A stretch of DNA of 64,000 nucleotides. Source: Cynocephalus volans (lineage: Eukaryota; Chordata; Mammalia; Dermoptera; Cynocephalidae). This document shows positions 47,171 through 59,299 of the stretch, piece by piece. The position numbers and the translations under genes were made by a program. The first letter of the stretch is position 1. Each line of letters starts with the position of its first letter. The notes beneath the pieces were generated by a model, which was not told where the DNA came from, searched no databases, and saw nothing but the letters and a program-made list of their open reading frames with translations. The DNA lies in contig NC_084464.1 of NCBI RefSeq assembly GCF_027409185.1, positions 42,135,095 to 42,199,094 on the forward strand, read 5' to 3'.

Positions 47171-47629
47171 TGTTGTCAGAGCTAGGGCTCACAGGCCCTT
47201 CAAATCCACTGTACAGATTGGGTCACCTGACCCTCACGCACAGGTCCACGCTCTAGGTAATTGGGAAAAATCCCGGGAACCATTGGCAGATGACACGAGC
47301 TCAGTCCTCAGTTTCTTCAACAGGAGTTTACAGCAGCAGTGGTGGCAGCAGTGGCCTCTCAGAGTATCTGGAGGCCCTAGCAGCAACAGCCTCCAGCAGC
47401 AGTAGCAGCCTCCTCGTGGCCCCCAGGGGCACCCTGGGGGTAGGAGACACTATGGATCAGATCTGCTCATCCTTTATGCTTAAGTCGATAACCCAGGACA
47501 CCTGGGCACACATACGCAATTACGTTAGACAATAGCCAAGGAACACCTGGGCGCACGTGCATATTTACAAACTCGACAAGATTCTGAACATCTGAGGGGC
47601 CCTGACCATTTTCCTGTATTTTCCCTACG
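47171..47629 (-). mobile_element. LTR family B, copy 1
   Basis: Reverse complement of the copies at 50,250 and 50,878: shared 'ggaaaatggtcagggcccctcag', 'cccaggtgttccttggctat', 'cgacttaagcataaagg', 'ccaattacctag' and a U5-like end 'ctgacaaca'. The U5 is similar to family A. A CAG/CTG-rich stretch at 47,330-47,410 is private to this copy. Confidence 0.7.
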
Positions 47630-48399
47630 GATATTTTTATCCAGCTTTTTTAGTTGTCTCCACCAGAGTTGGTCCGTCCATAAATGGAAGAGGAACCCTT
47701 CTGATCCAGGCCTCAGCTTTTCAGTGGTTTGCTCTTCTCTGGACCTTAGCTTTCAGAAAACATTTGTTCTTTTGTAGTAAAGTCTACAAGGACTTTTCTT
47801 GCATACACACATTGCCCGCCTTACTCCCAGTCAGGGCTGGAAAAGAACCTTGCATCCTACACACCTAATATTCCAGAAAAGGTGGAGTAAGAGTAGTCCT
47901 CCTTACCAGGCAGAAACAAAAAGCCTGTTTGTGCATTAAATTTAGGCTGGGGCCTCTAAAATGCAGGCGCAGCTGCAGCTTTTTGAATTCTAGCTTCAGT
48001 GCAACACCAGCATAAGGAGTTGCCCTGAGGCGTAAAGGCCCCTCATAGGTCTCAGTTTGCACACCAGGATGTGACAAGGAGATTGGAGCTGCTGAAGTCA
48101 GCTCTAGAGGCAGAAAGAGGAGCAAGAGAAAACACTCAGAGGTGTAAATGACGCATTAAAAACCTGTTAAGCCAGTTAAGATTCCCCCCCCCCCAAAAGC
48201 TTTTTCATTCCATGGATTTGGGGTGAACTGCTCCTAGAGCTTTTACTGAACGGATTGGTACGGGGTGACTTGAAGGATTGAGGGTCCGCAGAGAAAAGGT
48301 TTGCAGACCAGTTGTGAGGCTGCCTCTGCTGTAGGAAACCAACTGCAGATCTTCCTGGTCACTTACAGTACTTGCTTTGGTGACCATTGTCCATGACCT

Positions 48400-48830
48400 T
48401 TGGGGCCCGCCTTTCGGGACTCGTGGCCTCGGTTTCCCATCTGTAGAATGGAATGTACTCTGCGAGAGGTCCGAGGCGCGCAGGATCCAGGTGAGGTGAT
48501 CAGCCAAAGACCGCAGAGTCAAGAGAGGCCAGAAGAAGGCGACGCGGGGACTCAAGAGGACCGGCTGGTGGTGGGAAGAGGACATCCGGCCCTGGCTGCG
48601 GGCTCAGCGGCTGTGACCGCCTTTGTGTGCAGAGGCAGGAAAGGCAGCTTCCCCCTTAGGAGCCGGCTGAAGAGTGGGCAGCTCTGGCGGCGGTTGGGGA
48701 ATATTACGGTGGCTTGGGTGCGGACCACGGGGGGAACGAGATCGGAACGAGGAACGAGCCGAGCGCGCGCTCCCACGCCCGAACGCCTACGGGCGTTTTA
48801 TAAAGCCGTGTTTGGAAAGCAACCGATTTG
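48400..48830. promoter_or_regulatory. CpG-rich block, possible promoter
   Basis: CpG-dense DNA ('gaggtccgaggcgcgcagg', 'cgagccgagcgcgcgctcccacgcccgaacgcctacgggcg') with an open 145-codon frame that resembles no protein known to me. It contains a MIR-like phrase ('cctcggtttcccatctgtagaatgg'), so part is repeat-derived. No TRIM exon recognised. Confidence 0.35.
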
Positions 48831-48888
48831 GGGGTAATCCTGATTGTATTGCCTCGCTTTCAGTTGAGGTGAGGCTTTTTGTTGTTGT

Positions 48889-49096
48889 CGTTTGTTTGTT
48901 TATTTATTTATTTATTTATTTTATTATTATTATTTTTTAAAGATGACCGGTAAGGGGATCTTAACCCTTGACTTGGTGTTCTCAGCACCACGCTCTCCGC
49001 AGTGAGCTAACCGGCCATCCCTATATCGGGATCTGAACCTGTGGCCTTGGTGTTATCAGCACCACGCTCTCCCAAGTGAGCCACGGGTCGGCCCGT
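48889..49096 (-). repeat. Dimeric tRNA-Ile-like SINE
   Basis: Minus-oriented with (TTTA)n tail; 'gtcgtttgttt' / 'gtcgtttattt' flank it. Confidence 0.88.
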
Positions 49097-49342
49097 CGTT
49101 TATTTTTTTAAAATCTCAGAGCACATATTTGATCGTGAAAGCTACGAAAAAGGTTGGGGAGGTGGAGCTGGAAACACCTGATGCGTGTTAGTGAAGACTT
49201 TCTGCAAACTGCAGAGTGCAAGCCTTGCCTCCGGAGTTCTGGAGCCGCTGCAAAGGACTGGACTGAAAACAGCCTGAGCACGGGCAGCTGCAGCCCCAGG
49301 ACGATTATGAACGTCCATCAGGGACTTTTGGAGGCGGCTTGC

Positions 49343-49400
49343 GGATAAGGGGGTCAGAGCCCTTGACCTTGGTGTTATCAGCACCGTGCTCTCCCAAGTC
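49343..49400 (-). repeat. Monomeric SINE fragment
   Basis: 'ggataagggggtcagagcccttgaccttggtgttatcagcaccgtgctctccc'. Confidence 0.65.
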
Positions 49401-49409
49401 AGCAGGGAC

Positions 49410-50245
49410 TTCTAAGTGAAGAGACCGTTGGGCACAAGGGCCCTGGGTGGGACCCTGCTTCTTGCCTGACCTTTGATTTGATCGTTGAGCCTAGATGGCC
49501 AGCGCTACCAAACAACGTGTTTTCCGTTTCAGCTCTCTCTAGGGCTTCCTGATGGAAAACCGCCCCATCTAGGGAGCCGGCCTGCAGCGCTCTCTCGCGG
49601 CCCGAAAACTCTCATGGGGGGCCAGGAGAAGGTCCGGGTTTGTGGGACTTAAAGCTTACACATGGACCTCTTCAAGAAAAGGGACAGAATCAGACAAAAT
49701 TAGGAACGAAAGTAAATATTGGCTTAGAATGAGAAAAGCAGTGACAACAAATTACAAATTTTAAAAAGCTGACAAATACCACAAACGTCAAAAAATCCAG
49801 AAAAATATTTCTAATTAACCACCTGAATCACTATTATATTTTCCCTATATTTTTAGCTTTTGATTCCCTCTTCATTTGACAACAGTTTTGTAATGCATCT
49901 TCTTGGGTGAGAATGACTATTTGGGATTTCCTCTAGCATGGTTAATCAAAATTTATTTTTTTATTGAAAGTTTAAAGTTAATTTCTGTTTCACAATCATT
50001 ATTGGTAACAACATGTCAATTTTTAGTGTTATTAATTTGGGGGAAGACTGTCAAGAGTTTCTCACATGAGCCTAAGATTACAGGGCATTCCATGTTTTCT
50101 TTGGCAGTGACTAACTTAAATACTCCTTAAATTGCTAAAGGTCATTAACCTGTTTATTGTTAAGTCCTTGTGGTAAAGGTGTATTATGAGTTCTAGGTTA
50201 TCTTTGTAGATGCCAATGTTTTATGACAAATCAGCAAGAAATTTT
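49410..50245. other. Intergenic, no gene seen
   Basis: Unremarkable sequence; AT-rich from 49,680. No frame with homology. Confidence 0.5.
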
Positions 50246-50249
50246 TAAA

Positions 50250-50645
50250 AGTTTCAATGTTCTAAAGATGAAAACAAATGGTCAGGCTCCCTAAGGTGTT
50301 TGGAATCTTGCCGAGCATGACTTAGCATGTTTGTTGTAAATGCTCTAACTGCGCAGGTGTGCCCAGGTGTTCCTTGGTTATCTGACTCACACCCAGTTGT
50401 TTCTTGGTTATCTGACTTAAGTATAAAGGACAAACAGCTCTGATCCACAGTGCCCCCGGGAGGCTACCAAGGGGCCACTGTCGCCTGCAGAGGACTGGAG
50501 GTTGAGCTCACCTCCGAATAAAGCATGTGAACCTTGCTAACAGCTCCCAGGATATTTTCCAGCTACCTAGCTTGTTACCTGCATATGAGGGGTCTGTGAC
50601 CCAGTCCGCACAACGGGTTTGAAGGGTCTGTGATGCAGCCCAACA
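50250..50645 (+). mobile_element. LTR family B, copy 2 (solo)
   Basis: 'aacaaatggtcaggctcc' to 'gggtctgtgatgcagcccaaca', with 'ccgaataaagcatgtgaacc' as poly(A) signal. Same orientation as copy 3, 230 bp away. Confidence 0.7.
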
Positions 50646-50877
50646 AATGTCTTTATACAATTCATTCTTCATTTACTGTTAACCTCTACAACCAAAACTC
50701 CATACTGATCCATCTGGCTGTGCTTCTCAGGACTCAGAATAAGGATTCTTTCAACACCCGAATGGCTAATCACCTCAATACATTTCAGGTGCGCGCGCAA
50801 TTTTCAAAAATACAGTACATTGTTATTAAATTATAGACACCATGTTGTACAATAGATCTCTTGAATTTATTCCTCCT

Positions 50878-51396
50878 TTAGGGAAAGTGAAGGAAAATGG
50901 TCAGGGCCCCTCAGATATTCAGAATCGTGCCAAGCATTTGATGTGAATATGCACATGCACCCAGGTGTTCCTTGGTTACTGGCTAATGTAATTGCACATT
51001 TGCACCCAGCTGCCGTGGGTTATGGACTTAAGTATAAAGGCTGAGTGGCTCTGATCCACTGCTCCCCCCGCCCCCAGGGTGACCCGGGGGAGGGCTACGG
51101 GGAGGCCGCTGTCACTGCTGAAAGCTGCTGAAAGCTGAGGACTAAGCTCCTGTCCTATTGCCAATGGCTCCTGGGATCTTTCCCAATTACCTAGTGTGGA
51201 CTTGCGTGTGAGGAGTCTGTGACCCAGTCTGTAAAACGGGTTGAAGGGTCTGTGGGCCCTAACCCTTAGCCCAGACAGTACAAATGGAAAACTTAGTGTA
51301 ACAAAAACAATGAAACATTTTGGCTTTAGTTATGAATTGCCTAGTCGTACAATAACCCCAGCCATACATTGGCATAGCTATTGCTGTAACCCTACA
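50878..51396 (+). mobile_element. LTR family B, copy 3, with internal leader
   Basis: LTR to about 51,279, then 117 bp of leader ('caaatggaaaacttagtg...aatgaaacattttgg...gaattgcct') shared with 46,371-47,170. The unit is bounded by CCTCCT at 50,872-50,877 and 51,397-51,402, and interrupts older L1-like text ('ctcttgaatttatt' / 'aactgaacctgtgtatcctttgacc'). Confidence 0.7.
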
Positions 51397-52269
51397 CCTC
51401 CTAACTGAACCTGTGTATCCTTTGACCAACATCCCCCAACCCACCCCCCACCCCTGGTCCCAATAACCACCATTTTACTCTTTGCTTCTACTTTCAACTT
51501 TTTTACACTTGATATGTGTGAGATCATGTGGTATTTGAGGCTGTTTCTTCCATACTTTGGGGTGGAATTCAGGGATTTTCCACCAAAAGCTTGTTCCCTT
51601 CACTAGCAGCTCCGAAGATCTCTGCTGAGTTCTCCATGTCTTCTGAGTCTCAGTTCTTGGACCCCTGCTCCCCCACCCCACCGTTTTTCTGAGAACTGCA
51701 TCATCAGACATAGAGCACAGCACCTTTTCTGTGTTTTCTCTAATTTGCATCTCACTCAAGTAGCTGTGTATAATACACAACTAATATAATACCCAGGGAT
51801 AGATGATGAGTGCTGGGGTAGAGGACAGGTCTCATTAAAGGACACCATTGCAGAGCAGATAACTTAGGGTTCAATATTAGGCACTTCTGTTTTTATAATC
51901 CTTTGGCTATTTCTGCCACTGGACATTTTCCACTGGCAAACTTTCCTCCTTGGTCCCCCTGTTTCTGCTGCCTTGCAGGCAGTCTCTCTAATGGGCTACC
52001 CTTCTTCCTCTTACACAGTTTTATGCCCCCTTTCCTTTCTCTCTCTCCAACCCCCAATCTACATAGTTCAAGGCTAACTTTCCACAGCTAGATATTTCTC
52101 GCCCTGAGGAATTTTACACTGCCAGTTTTTAAGCCATGATTTTTTTAAAGAAATATCCCAGTGCCCTCAAGTCATGGCAGCAGCCTTTTATCTTCCAGAG
52201 GTGAAAGGGAGAAATCCTGTTCTGTCTGGGGAGACAGCACCACCCTCTGTCCACAGAGAGACAGCTGTC

Positions 52270-52820
52270 AAAACATCTGACGTATGCATAACACAAATGT
52301 ACTTCACAGGGCCTGGTTTTCCAAAGCCTCACAGTTTCAAATATTGACCTTGCAAAGGACAGGAAATTTTCCCCAGGCTATAAAGTCTCTGTTGTAAGAT
52401 AAAGAATTGTAACACAGCAAGGTTGCTGGCTCAAAGACAGACAGGTTACTGATTGATATGTAAAGATACTGGGAAATTGCTGTAAGAAGAGAATGTTTTC
52501 TAAATTCAAGCTTTTGTTAGTGGATCAACTTAATTGCATGTTACCAGCTTCTATTGTTAAACTTGTTAAACTGTACTTAGCAAAAACCCCACCTATGTTC
52601 TCTTTCTAAAACTTCCTAGTCTGGAGAATAAATGCAGGACAAGAACCCCAATTCATGGTTAATTTCCCAAATGGAAGGAGTGCCTTGCTCTTGAGGTTCT
52701 GGGAGATTAACCCCTTTTTGGGGCATCTCACTGTTCAGAAGAGATGGGCTTTGAGTAATCTTTAGCGGCTCTGTCACCCAGGGGAAAAGGGGTGACAAAT
52801 CTGTGGGAGGCAAAGCAACA
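52270..52820 (+). mobile_element. LTR family G, copy 2
   Basis: Matches the reverse complement of 16,322-16,805 plus 18,799-18,835. A poly(A)-type signal 'ggagaataaatgcaggac' and 'ggttaatttcccaaatgg...' are shared. No frame. Confidence 0.7.
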
Positions 52821-53664
52821 AAAACACTCATTAGAAAGAGCCTCCCTCTCCATGGCCTGTTCTGGGCAGGGTGGTGGATAATCCAGGTAAGAATAATTTA
52901 GAAGGCATATTGAGCTTGGGGTTGTGATGGGACATCCAAGATTGCACATGAACCTAAACTCAATAAGGAGATCAAGACCAGGAATTAGGATCTGGATGGT
53001 ATTGGGGCCCAGAGAGGTTATAGGCCCTGCATAGAGTAGAGCAGGGATCTGAATATGCCCCTCTACCTTCAAATTCCAAGTAGTTCCATCTCACTGTGCT
53101 AGGAGGAGGTGGGCCTCCTTTTATGGGTGGTCAGAGAGGTGGGAGGGATCCCAGGAGTCAGCAGAGAGGAAAATTTCAAGGAAGGGACTGCTGATGATCT
53201 AACATTTCAGAGTCATCAGTTTGCATGTGGATTGAGAAAACATCACTAGGATTTGAGTTTAGGATTTAGTTGGAGACCTTTCTTTGAGAGATTGGCATAA
53301 GGTGCCTAGTACTGGGCTAGGCGTAGGAGGGTATGAAAAGATGGAAAGATATAGTCTTGTTCCTCATGGAGCTAATTATGAGCCAAAGTCAGGGAAATTG
53401 GCAAAAATAAAATGAGAATAAGTGAGATGGTTACTTAGGAAAAGAAGATGCATATACACCTGCAAACTCCTGACACCTTTGTGCAAATGAGAATAGGCCC
53501 CTCCCCTTCTTCAGGATCAGTGCTGCCTTGCTCCATGGCTTGGCAAGCTGACAGTGGGCTGGTTCTCAGTCCCTACACATCCCTTCTGCCGGCTGCTCTT
53601 GTGCAGTGAACAGCCTGCCCAATTGTAAGTGGAGGCCCTGGATGAAGAATGAAGATTGGCAGAC

Positions 53665-53762
53665 AGGCTTGCAGATTAGCTCAGCTGGTTAGAGTGTGGT
53701 GCTGATAACACCAAAATCAAGGGTTGTGGTCCCCGTACCAGCCAGCCACCAAAAAAATAAGA
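53665..53762 (+). repeat. Monomeric tRNA-Ile-like SINE
   Basis: 'gattagctcagctggttagagtgtggtgctgataacacc' with 'ccagccagccaccaaaaaaa' tail. Confidence 0.85.
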
Positions 53763-53789
53763 TAAGTAATTGTTTAAACATGATGCACT

Positions 53790-54720
53790 TGCAGGTTCAA
53801 AATTAAAAAGGAGTGCAGGGTAAAGTCTCCCTCTCATCCTCTGGTTTCCAGATATCTAGTTTCTCTCCCCAGAGGTAACCATTACTAGTTCTTGACGTAT
53901 CCTTCCAGAGATTTTTTTTTAATAAATGCAAACAAGTGTGCATTTATTATTCCCAATTTTACACAAATAACAATATGCTATACACACTGCTATGTACCAT
54001 TGCTTTTTTTAATGTAATAGTTTATTCTGGAGGTTATTCCAATAGCAAAGTTTTCCTCCCCCACCCCACCTCCTTGAAATGGCTGCACAGTATTCTATTG
54101 TACGGTTGTAGCTAGTTTATTTAGCTTAACCTCCATCGGTTTGTTTCTAAAATTTGATGCAAATGTTTCTAAAATATTGATGCAATGTTTTTATGGATAT
54201 ATTATTTCACATATGCGTGAGTATATCTGTATGTTAAATTTCTAACATCAGAATTGCTGGTTCAAAGAGAATGTGGATTTCTGATCTTGAAGGAAATTAT
54301 TAAATTACCACTCTGCTAAAGGAATACTAATTGACATTCCCATCAGCTGTATATGGGAGTGCCTTTTTCCTCTCATACTCACCAACACTATATTACCAAA
54401 AATTTGGATTTCTGCCAATCTGATAGGGGAAAGTAGTATTTCAGTGTTGCTTTAATTTGCCTTATCTCTTATGAGTGAGACTGAGCATCTTTTAATATAT
54501 CTTAGAAATATTTTGTATTTATTTTTCTATGTAGTGTCTGTTCATTTACTCTGCCTAGTTTTCTACTTGGTAGTTGATCATTTCTTTCTAATTTGTAAGA
54601 GCTCTCTACTCATTTGGAAAATTAGCCTTCTGATTTTGATAGTAGTTGCAAATATTTTTCCCCCATTTTTATTTGGTCATTTGTCTCTTGACATTGCTTT
54701 TGTAGTTTTTTTCCTTATGC
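53790..54720 (-). repeat. Old L1 3' end, antisense (probable)
   Basis: 'gaaatggctgcacagtattctattgtacgg', 'gaattgctggttcaaag' and 'catctttt...ttttgtatttatttttctatgtagtgtctgttcattta' are typical antisense L1 3' text. Confidence 0.5.
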
Positions 54721-55019
54721 ATATCTTTTAAAATGTGTATGATTTCTGTCTTTCCTTTCACAGCCTCTACATTTGAATCATTCCTAAGCTCATGTTACTT
54801 AAGTACAATGGATCCCTGCCTTCAAGTTGCTCAACAAGCCAGTAGGAAATTCAAGAAAAGTATCTAAGTAACTATAGTAGAAATTACTATATGATAAGTA
54901 TTCTAAGTTGGCACTCAAATGAAGTGCTCTTTCTTCATTTGTCTATCTGCACACCCAATTATCAATCTGTCCATCTGTCCACTCACCCATCCATTTATCA
55001 AGCCTTTGCTGAATTCTTT

Positions 55020-55490
55020 CTAAGGGCAAGGAAAGTTGTGAAGAGAGGACATTTTGTGGTGATGAAGCCCACGGGCGGGGATGACAGACATTCTGATCTC
55101 ACATGCCTACAAAATGGGAGTTCTCATAACCCCTTCTTAGGTTTAATAATTTGCTATAATGGTTCAAAGAACCCAGGGAAACACTTTACCTACTACTACC
55201 AGTTTACCATAAAGGATATACAAATCAACATCCTGATGGTGAAGTACATAGGGCAAGGTCCAGAGGGCTCTGAGCTCAGGAGCTTCCATGTCCATAGAGT
55301 ATGGGGTGTGCCACCCTTCCAGTATGTGGATGCATTCACCAACCTGGACGGTCTCCAGGAAGTTTCCAAATGAAGCTGTCTTTTTTTAGATTTTGATGGA
55401 GGTCCCATTATGTAGGCATGATTGATTAAATCATTGTCCATTGGTGATTAACTCAGTTCCCGGGGCCCGATTCTCCCTTTCCTGTAAGTC
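55020..55490. repeat. Ancient interspersed repeat, family not named
   Basis: 'ccagtttaccataaaggatat...aagtacatagggcaagg...gatggaggtcccattatgtaggcatgattgattaaatcattg' matches a recurrent mammalian repeat that I know by text only. Confidence 0.4.
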
Positions 55491-55499
55491 AGGGGTGGG

Positions 55500-57120
55500 G
55501 CTGAAAGTTACAACCATCTAGTCACATGGCTGGTTTTTCTGGCAAGCAGCCATATCCTCTAAGAGTCACCTCATAGCATTGACTCAGGTATGGTTGGAAG
55601 GAGCTGATTATGAATAAGATAAGATGTACCTAGCACCCCTATAGCTCAGAAAACTACAAGCATTTTAGGAGCTCTGGGCCAGGAACTGGGGGTGGACCAG
55701 ATATATATATTTTTTATTATATCACAATATCACACAACCCCAACAGCAAACAGTGGCAAAATGGGATTGAGGGAGGAGTCTATGGAGTGAGGTTTTCAGC
55801 AAGAATCTTGGGCCCTTAAAAGCTGCAAGTGGCAGCCCTTCTGGGCTCCCCCAATATCAATGCTAAGGCCAGCCTGACTGGAGGAAAGTTAGAGGACAGT
55901 GGGGTGAGTGGTTGATGTTCCAGTGTCATGATAGGTGCCATGGTTCTGTGACAACTGGATCCTGAGGTTCAATAAACTGGGGTTCTGGGGAGTGTCTTCA
56001 TTCTGTTGACTCTCAGTTCCATATTTACATCAAAGGCACCAAGACTTTTCTCCTCCCCATAAGCACACCAACCACACCCTGCACCAGCCAAAGTCCATCT
56101 CATCTTCCAGCTACCCTTGTCCTGAGGAGTTTTATTTTCCCACTGATTCAGTGTTATAGGAAAGGGTGAGACTCTCCACCTCTCTCCCAGTTTTACTGAC
56201 ACATGAGCATATATAATTGGCACATTTTAAGAAGAGCTATTCACTTGCTGGCCATCTCCCTTGGTCCGGAGCTTGAGAAAAGATCTGAAATTGTAGTAGG
56301 AGAAATAGAGGTAGGATACTAAGAGAGCTTTTCAGGAAGGGGGCTGGGCAAGAGGTGTAGGATGAGGGAATGAGAGTGAATGCACACACAGTATGTAAGG
56401 GAAATGGGGTGGGGGAACTTCTTTCTTTGGGTCATCTCTTGATGTGGTTTGAAAGGAAGGAACAGGTGTCTTCAAACATTACACAAGTTTCTGGACTGCT
56501 CTATGTTCTGTTTCTTTTCTCTTTCTTTGGGGAATCCATATAATCCTGGAAAGGATGTTGGTTGGGAGAATAACTAGGATAGAGATGCTGCTGCAAATGC
56601 TTGGTAGTAATAACTAATAGTGCTATGCCAGTGTGGGAGAGAATGATCCCAACTCCTGCCAGATTCTCCCAACTGATGGCAAATCAGACAAGACTTTCAG
56701 CTTCTAAGTTTATGATGATCTGACTTCTGGCCATGACAATGAAACCCTGGCCTTTTAATTATGGGCTGTAAAAATATTCACAGAAACCTCTAAGGAAGAA
56801 AACAGAATTGGTTATTGAATCACCTGCTTCTTCCAGGTATATGAAAAATACAGTGATTTCAAGTTTAGCAAATACAATGAAACCAGAGGGTACACGTCAA
56901 AGCTGATCAGATATTTCTGGAACTTATGCAGAATCGTGGTTTGTGTGGTCCCTGCTACGGCTCCCTTGATGGACAATGGGCAGCTGCCTGAAGCTGGAGG
57001 GCTGAGTCGCGTCCTCTGGGCTGCTCCAGGGCTGCCTCCCTACAGCTGGGCCTCTTAGCTGGGGCTATTTCGTGTGGCAGGCCTTCCAAAGACCTAGTGA
57101 GAGGAAGGAGGCCCTATAGA
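55500..57120. other. TRIM40 upstream region
   Basis: No exon of another gene recognised. The GC-richer last 200 bases before the TRIM40 start (56,950-57,149) probably hold its 5' untranslated region; no TATA box is obvious. Confidence 0.45.
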
Positions 57121-57149
57121 CAGGAAGCTGGTGGGGTGGAGTGGAGGCC

Positions 57150-57494
57150 ATGGTCTCTCTGCACCAGGACAGCCGGGAGGAGGGTGTCTGCCCCATCTGC
57201 CAGGAGCGCCTGAAGGAGGCCGTGAGCACTGACTGTGGACACCTCTTCTGTCGACTGTGCCTGACGCAGCATGCGGAGAAGGCCTCAGCCTCTGGAGTCC
57301 TCTGCTGCCCCCTCTGCCGGAAGCCCTGTTCTGAGGGAGTGCTGGGGTCAGGCTACATCTGCCACAGTCACCAGAAGAGGGTGTGCAGTTTCTGTGAGGA
57401 GAGCAGACTCCTTCTGTGTGTGGAATGCCTGGTGTCCCCTGAACACAAGTCTCACCTCGAGCTGGCCATTGAAAATGCCATCAGTCACTACAAG
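57150..57494 (+). CDS. TRIM40: TRIM40 first coding exon (RING, B-box)
   Basis: TRIM40 is a short TRIM E3 ligase described as a brake on NF-kB and RIG-I-like receptor signalling. The ATG at 57,150 (gaggccATGG) opens MVSLHQDSREEGVCPICQ; human begins MIPLQKDNQEEGVCPICQ, which fixes this start over the upstream in-frame GTG. RING cysteines: CPIC, CGHLFCRLC, CPLC. B-box: ICHSHQKRVCSFC, LLCVEC, EHKSHLEL. The exon ends at a consensus donor TACAAG|GTAAGG after 115 codons, at the human boundary. The frame is clean. Later exons (coiled coil) are not in the remaining 6.5 kb as far as I can see, so the gene continues past the window. Confidence 0.93.
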
Positions 57495-57929
57495 GTAAGG
57501 CCAGGTCATCGCAGCCATCTGTTTGCCACCACCTCCCTGTGTTACTCCTTCCCACCCTCGGCACCTTACAGAGGCTCAATAACTGACACCTTTCTTTGTT
57601 TCTTCTGCTTCATCCTATTTTGGATCCATTCTTTGCTTTTCTGTGTGTATTTTGCTACTGATGTTAGAGTTTCAGTGCATTGATGTGAGCCTGTCTAGAA
57701 GAGGAGACCATCACTGTGATGTCAGATTCCCAGGAAGCATGAGCCGCTCTCGATTTGCTCATCCATAGAATGAGGGACCAGACAATTCAAAACCCTTTCA
57801 GTACTGAGACCATATAGCTGCCTGGTTGATAGTACTAGAAACGTGGCTAGAAATATAATCAGGTTTTACCTAGACTAATAATTATCCTCCACATATATTG
57901 AAACCTGGAAATTAGTACATGATTTTCCC

Positions 57930-58900
57930 TCTCTCCTCCTCCCCCCTTCCTTTGTCTTTTCTTTCCTTTTCCCTTCCTTTCCGTCATGATTATTTTTATC
58001 TTATTAATTTTTATCATACAAGTTACAGGCTCTTGGCGATAAATTCAGACAACACTGAAAGGTATAATGTGAAAACTAAAAATCTTTCTTTTTGCCTCCT
58101 TCCATCTTCAGTCCCCAGAGGTAACCATTGTTAGATTTTTGAGTGTCTTTCCAGAAAATTGTGTGTGTATGCACTCTTTTAAAAAAGATACACAAACGCA
58201 AAGTATTCTCTCTCTATTTTTTTCTGTAACTTGTTTTCACAATCTAAAAATGTGTCTTGTACATTTTTCCATTTTCTCATCAGTGCATAAAGATCTTCTG
58301 AATTATTTTCAACGACTGCATGGTATTGAATTCTATGAATCTATTGAATTTAATAAATTAGCAGGAATTATTTCCAGATTATTGTTTCTCTTGAGATTAA
58401 TTATATAGAATATTGTGATAAATATCCTTCAACATATATTTTAGAGGAATTACAATATCTGAGATACAGCTTAGTGAAAGCATAAAATAGGAATCTAACA
58501 TTACGTTTTCCAAGTTACAGTCAATTTTTCCTATCACCATTTATTAAATAAAACATATAGTTCCCCCACTGATGTAAATGCCAACTTCATAATATACCAC
58601 ATATGTATGTTTACTTGCATGTTTTCTTGACTCCCTATTTTGTCCTATTCTATCTATTTCTGCCTATGAGCCAAACCATTTTAGACATTGTACCTTTGCA
58701 ATATGTTTTAATGTCAGGTATTGTGATAGAACCCTCATGATACTCCTGTTTTTCAGAATTTTGTGAATATTCATACATATTTATTTTGCCAATTAGCTTT
58801 AGAATTATTTTTACCAAACTTGCCCTTCACCCCAACCCAGTTCGTATTTGATCAGATGGAAAATTGACAATATTTTCATCGTGGTGTCTTTCTATCCAAT
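57930..58900 (-). repeat. Old L1 sequence, antisense (probable)
   Basis: 'ccccagaggtaaccattgttag', 'cctattttgtcctattctatctatttctg' and 'acattgtacctttgcaatatg' resemble antisense L1 3' and ORF2 text. Confidence 0.45.
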
Positions 58901-59299
58901 AATGAAGGCTGAATTTTCAAAATATTATTTTAGATACTTGACTTTTGGAGAATATATTATGATCCAGGATATGAAAGTGGGGAGTCCAAATTGGGTTTCA
59001 CTATGGAAAGATAGAGAATTCAGGAGGCCAAAGAGGCAGAGTTCTCTTTGGTTCTAACATCATTCCCCCCAGGTGTGGTGTCCACACGAGAGGGGGGAGG
59101 GGCTTCCCACCTGCTGATGAGGCAGGCATGAGAAGGAAAACCAACTCACTCATTCGATGATTTAGTCATGTCTGTATTTTGCGTAGGATGTCATGGTAGG
59201 TGTTGTAGGATGTACAAATATGATTCAGAATCCTTGTCCTCAGGTCTACCTTTAATAATGACAATGAACCTAGAACAAATAAATAACAACAATATTTGT

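Noticed and set aside
47290-47535. Serine-rich open frame (SSSGGSSGLSEYLEALAATASS)
   Set aside because: It lies antisense within LTR B and comes from a CAG-rich expansion private to this LTR copy.
16322-52820. Inverted LTR G copies as a functional inversion system
   Set aside because: Two diverged copies 36 kb apart in opposite orientation are ordinary for dispersed LTRs; nothing shows recombination between them.
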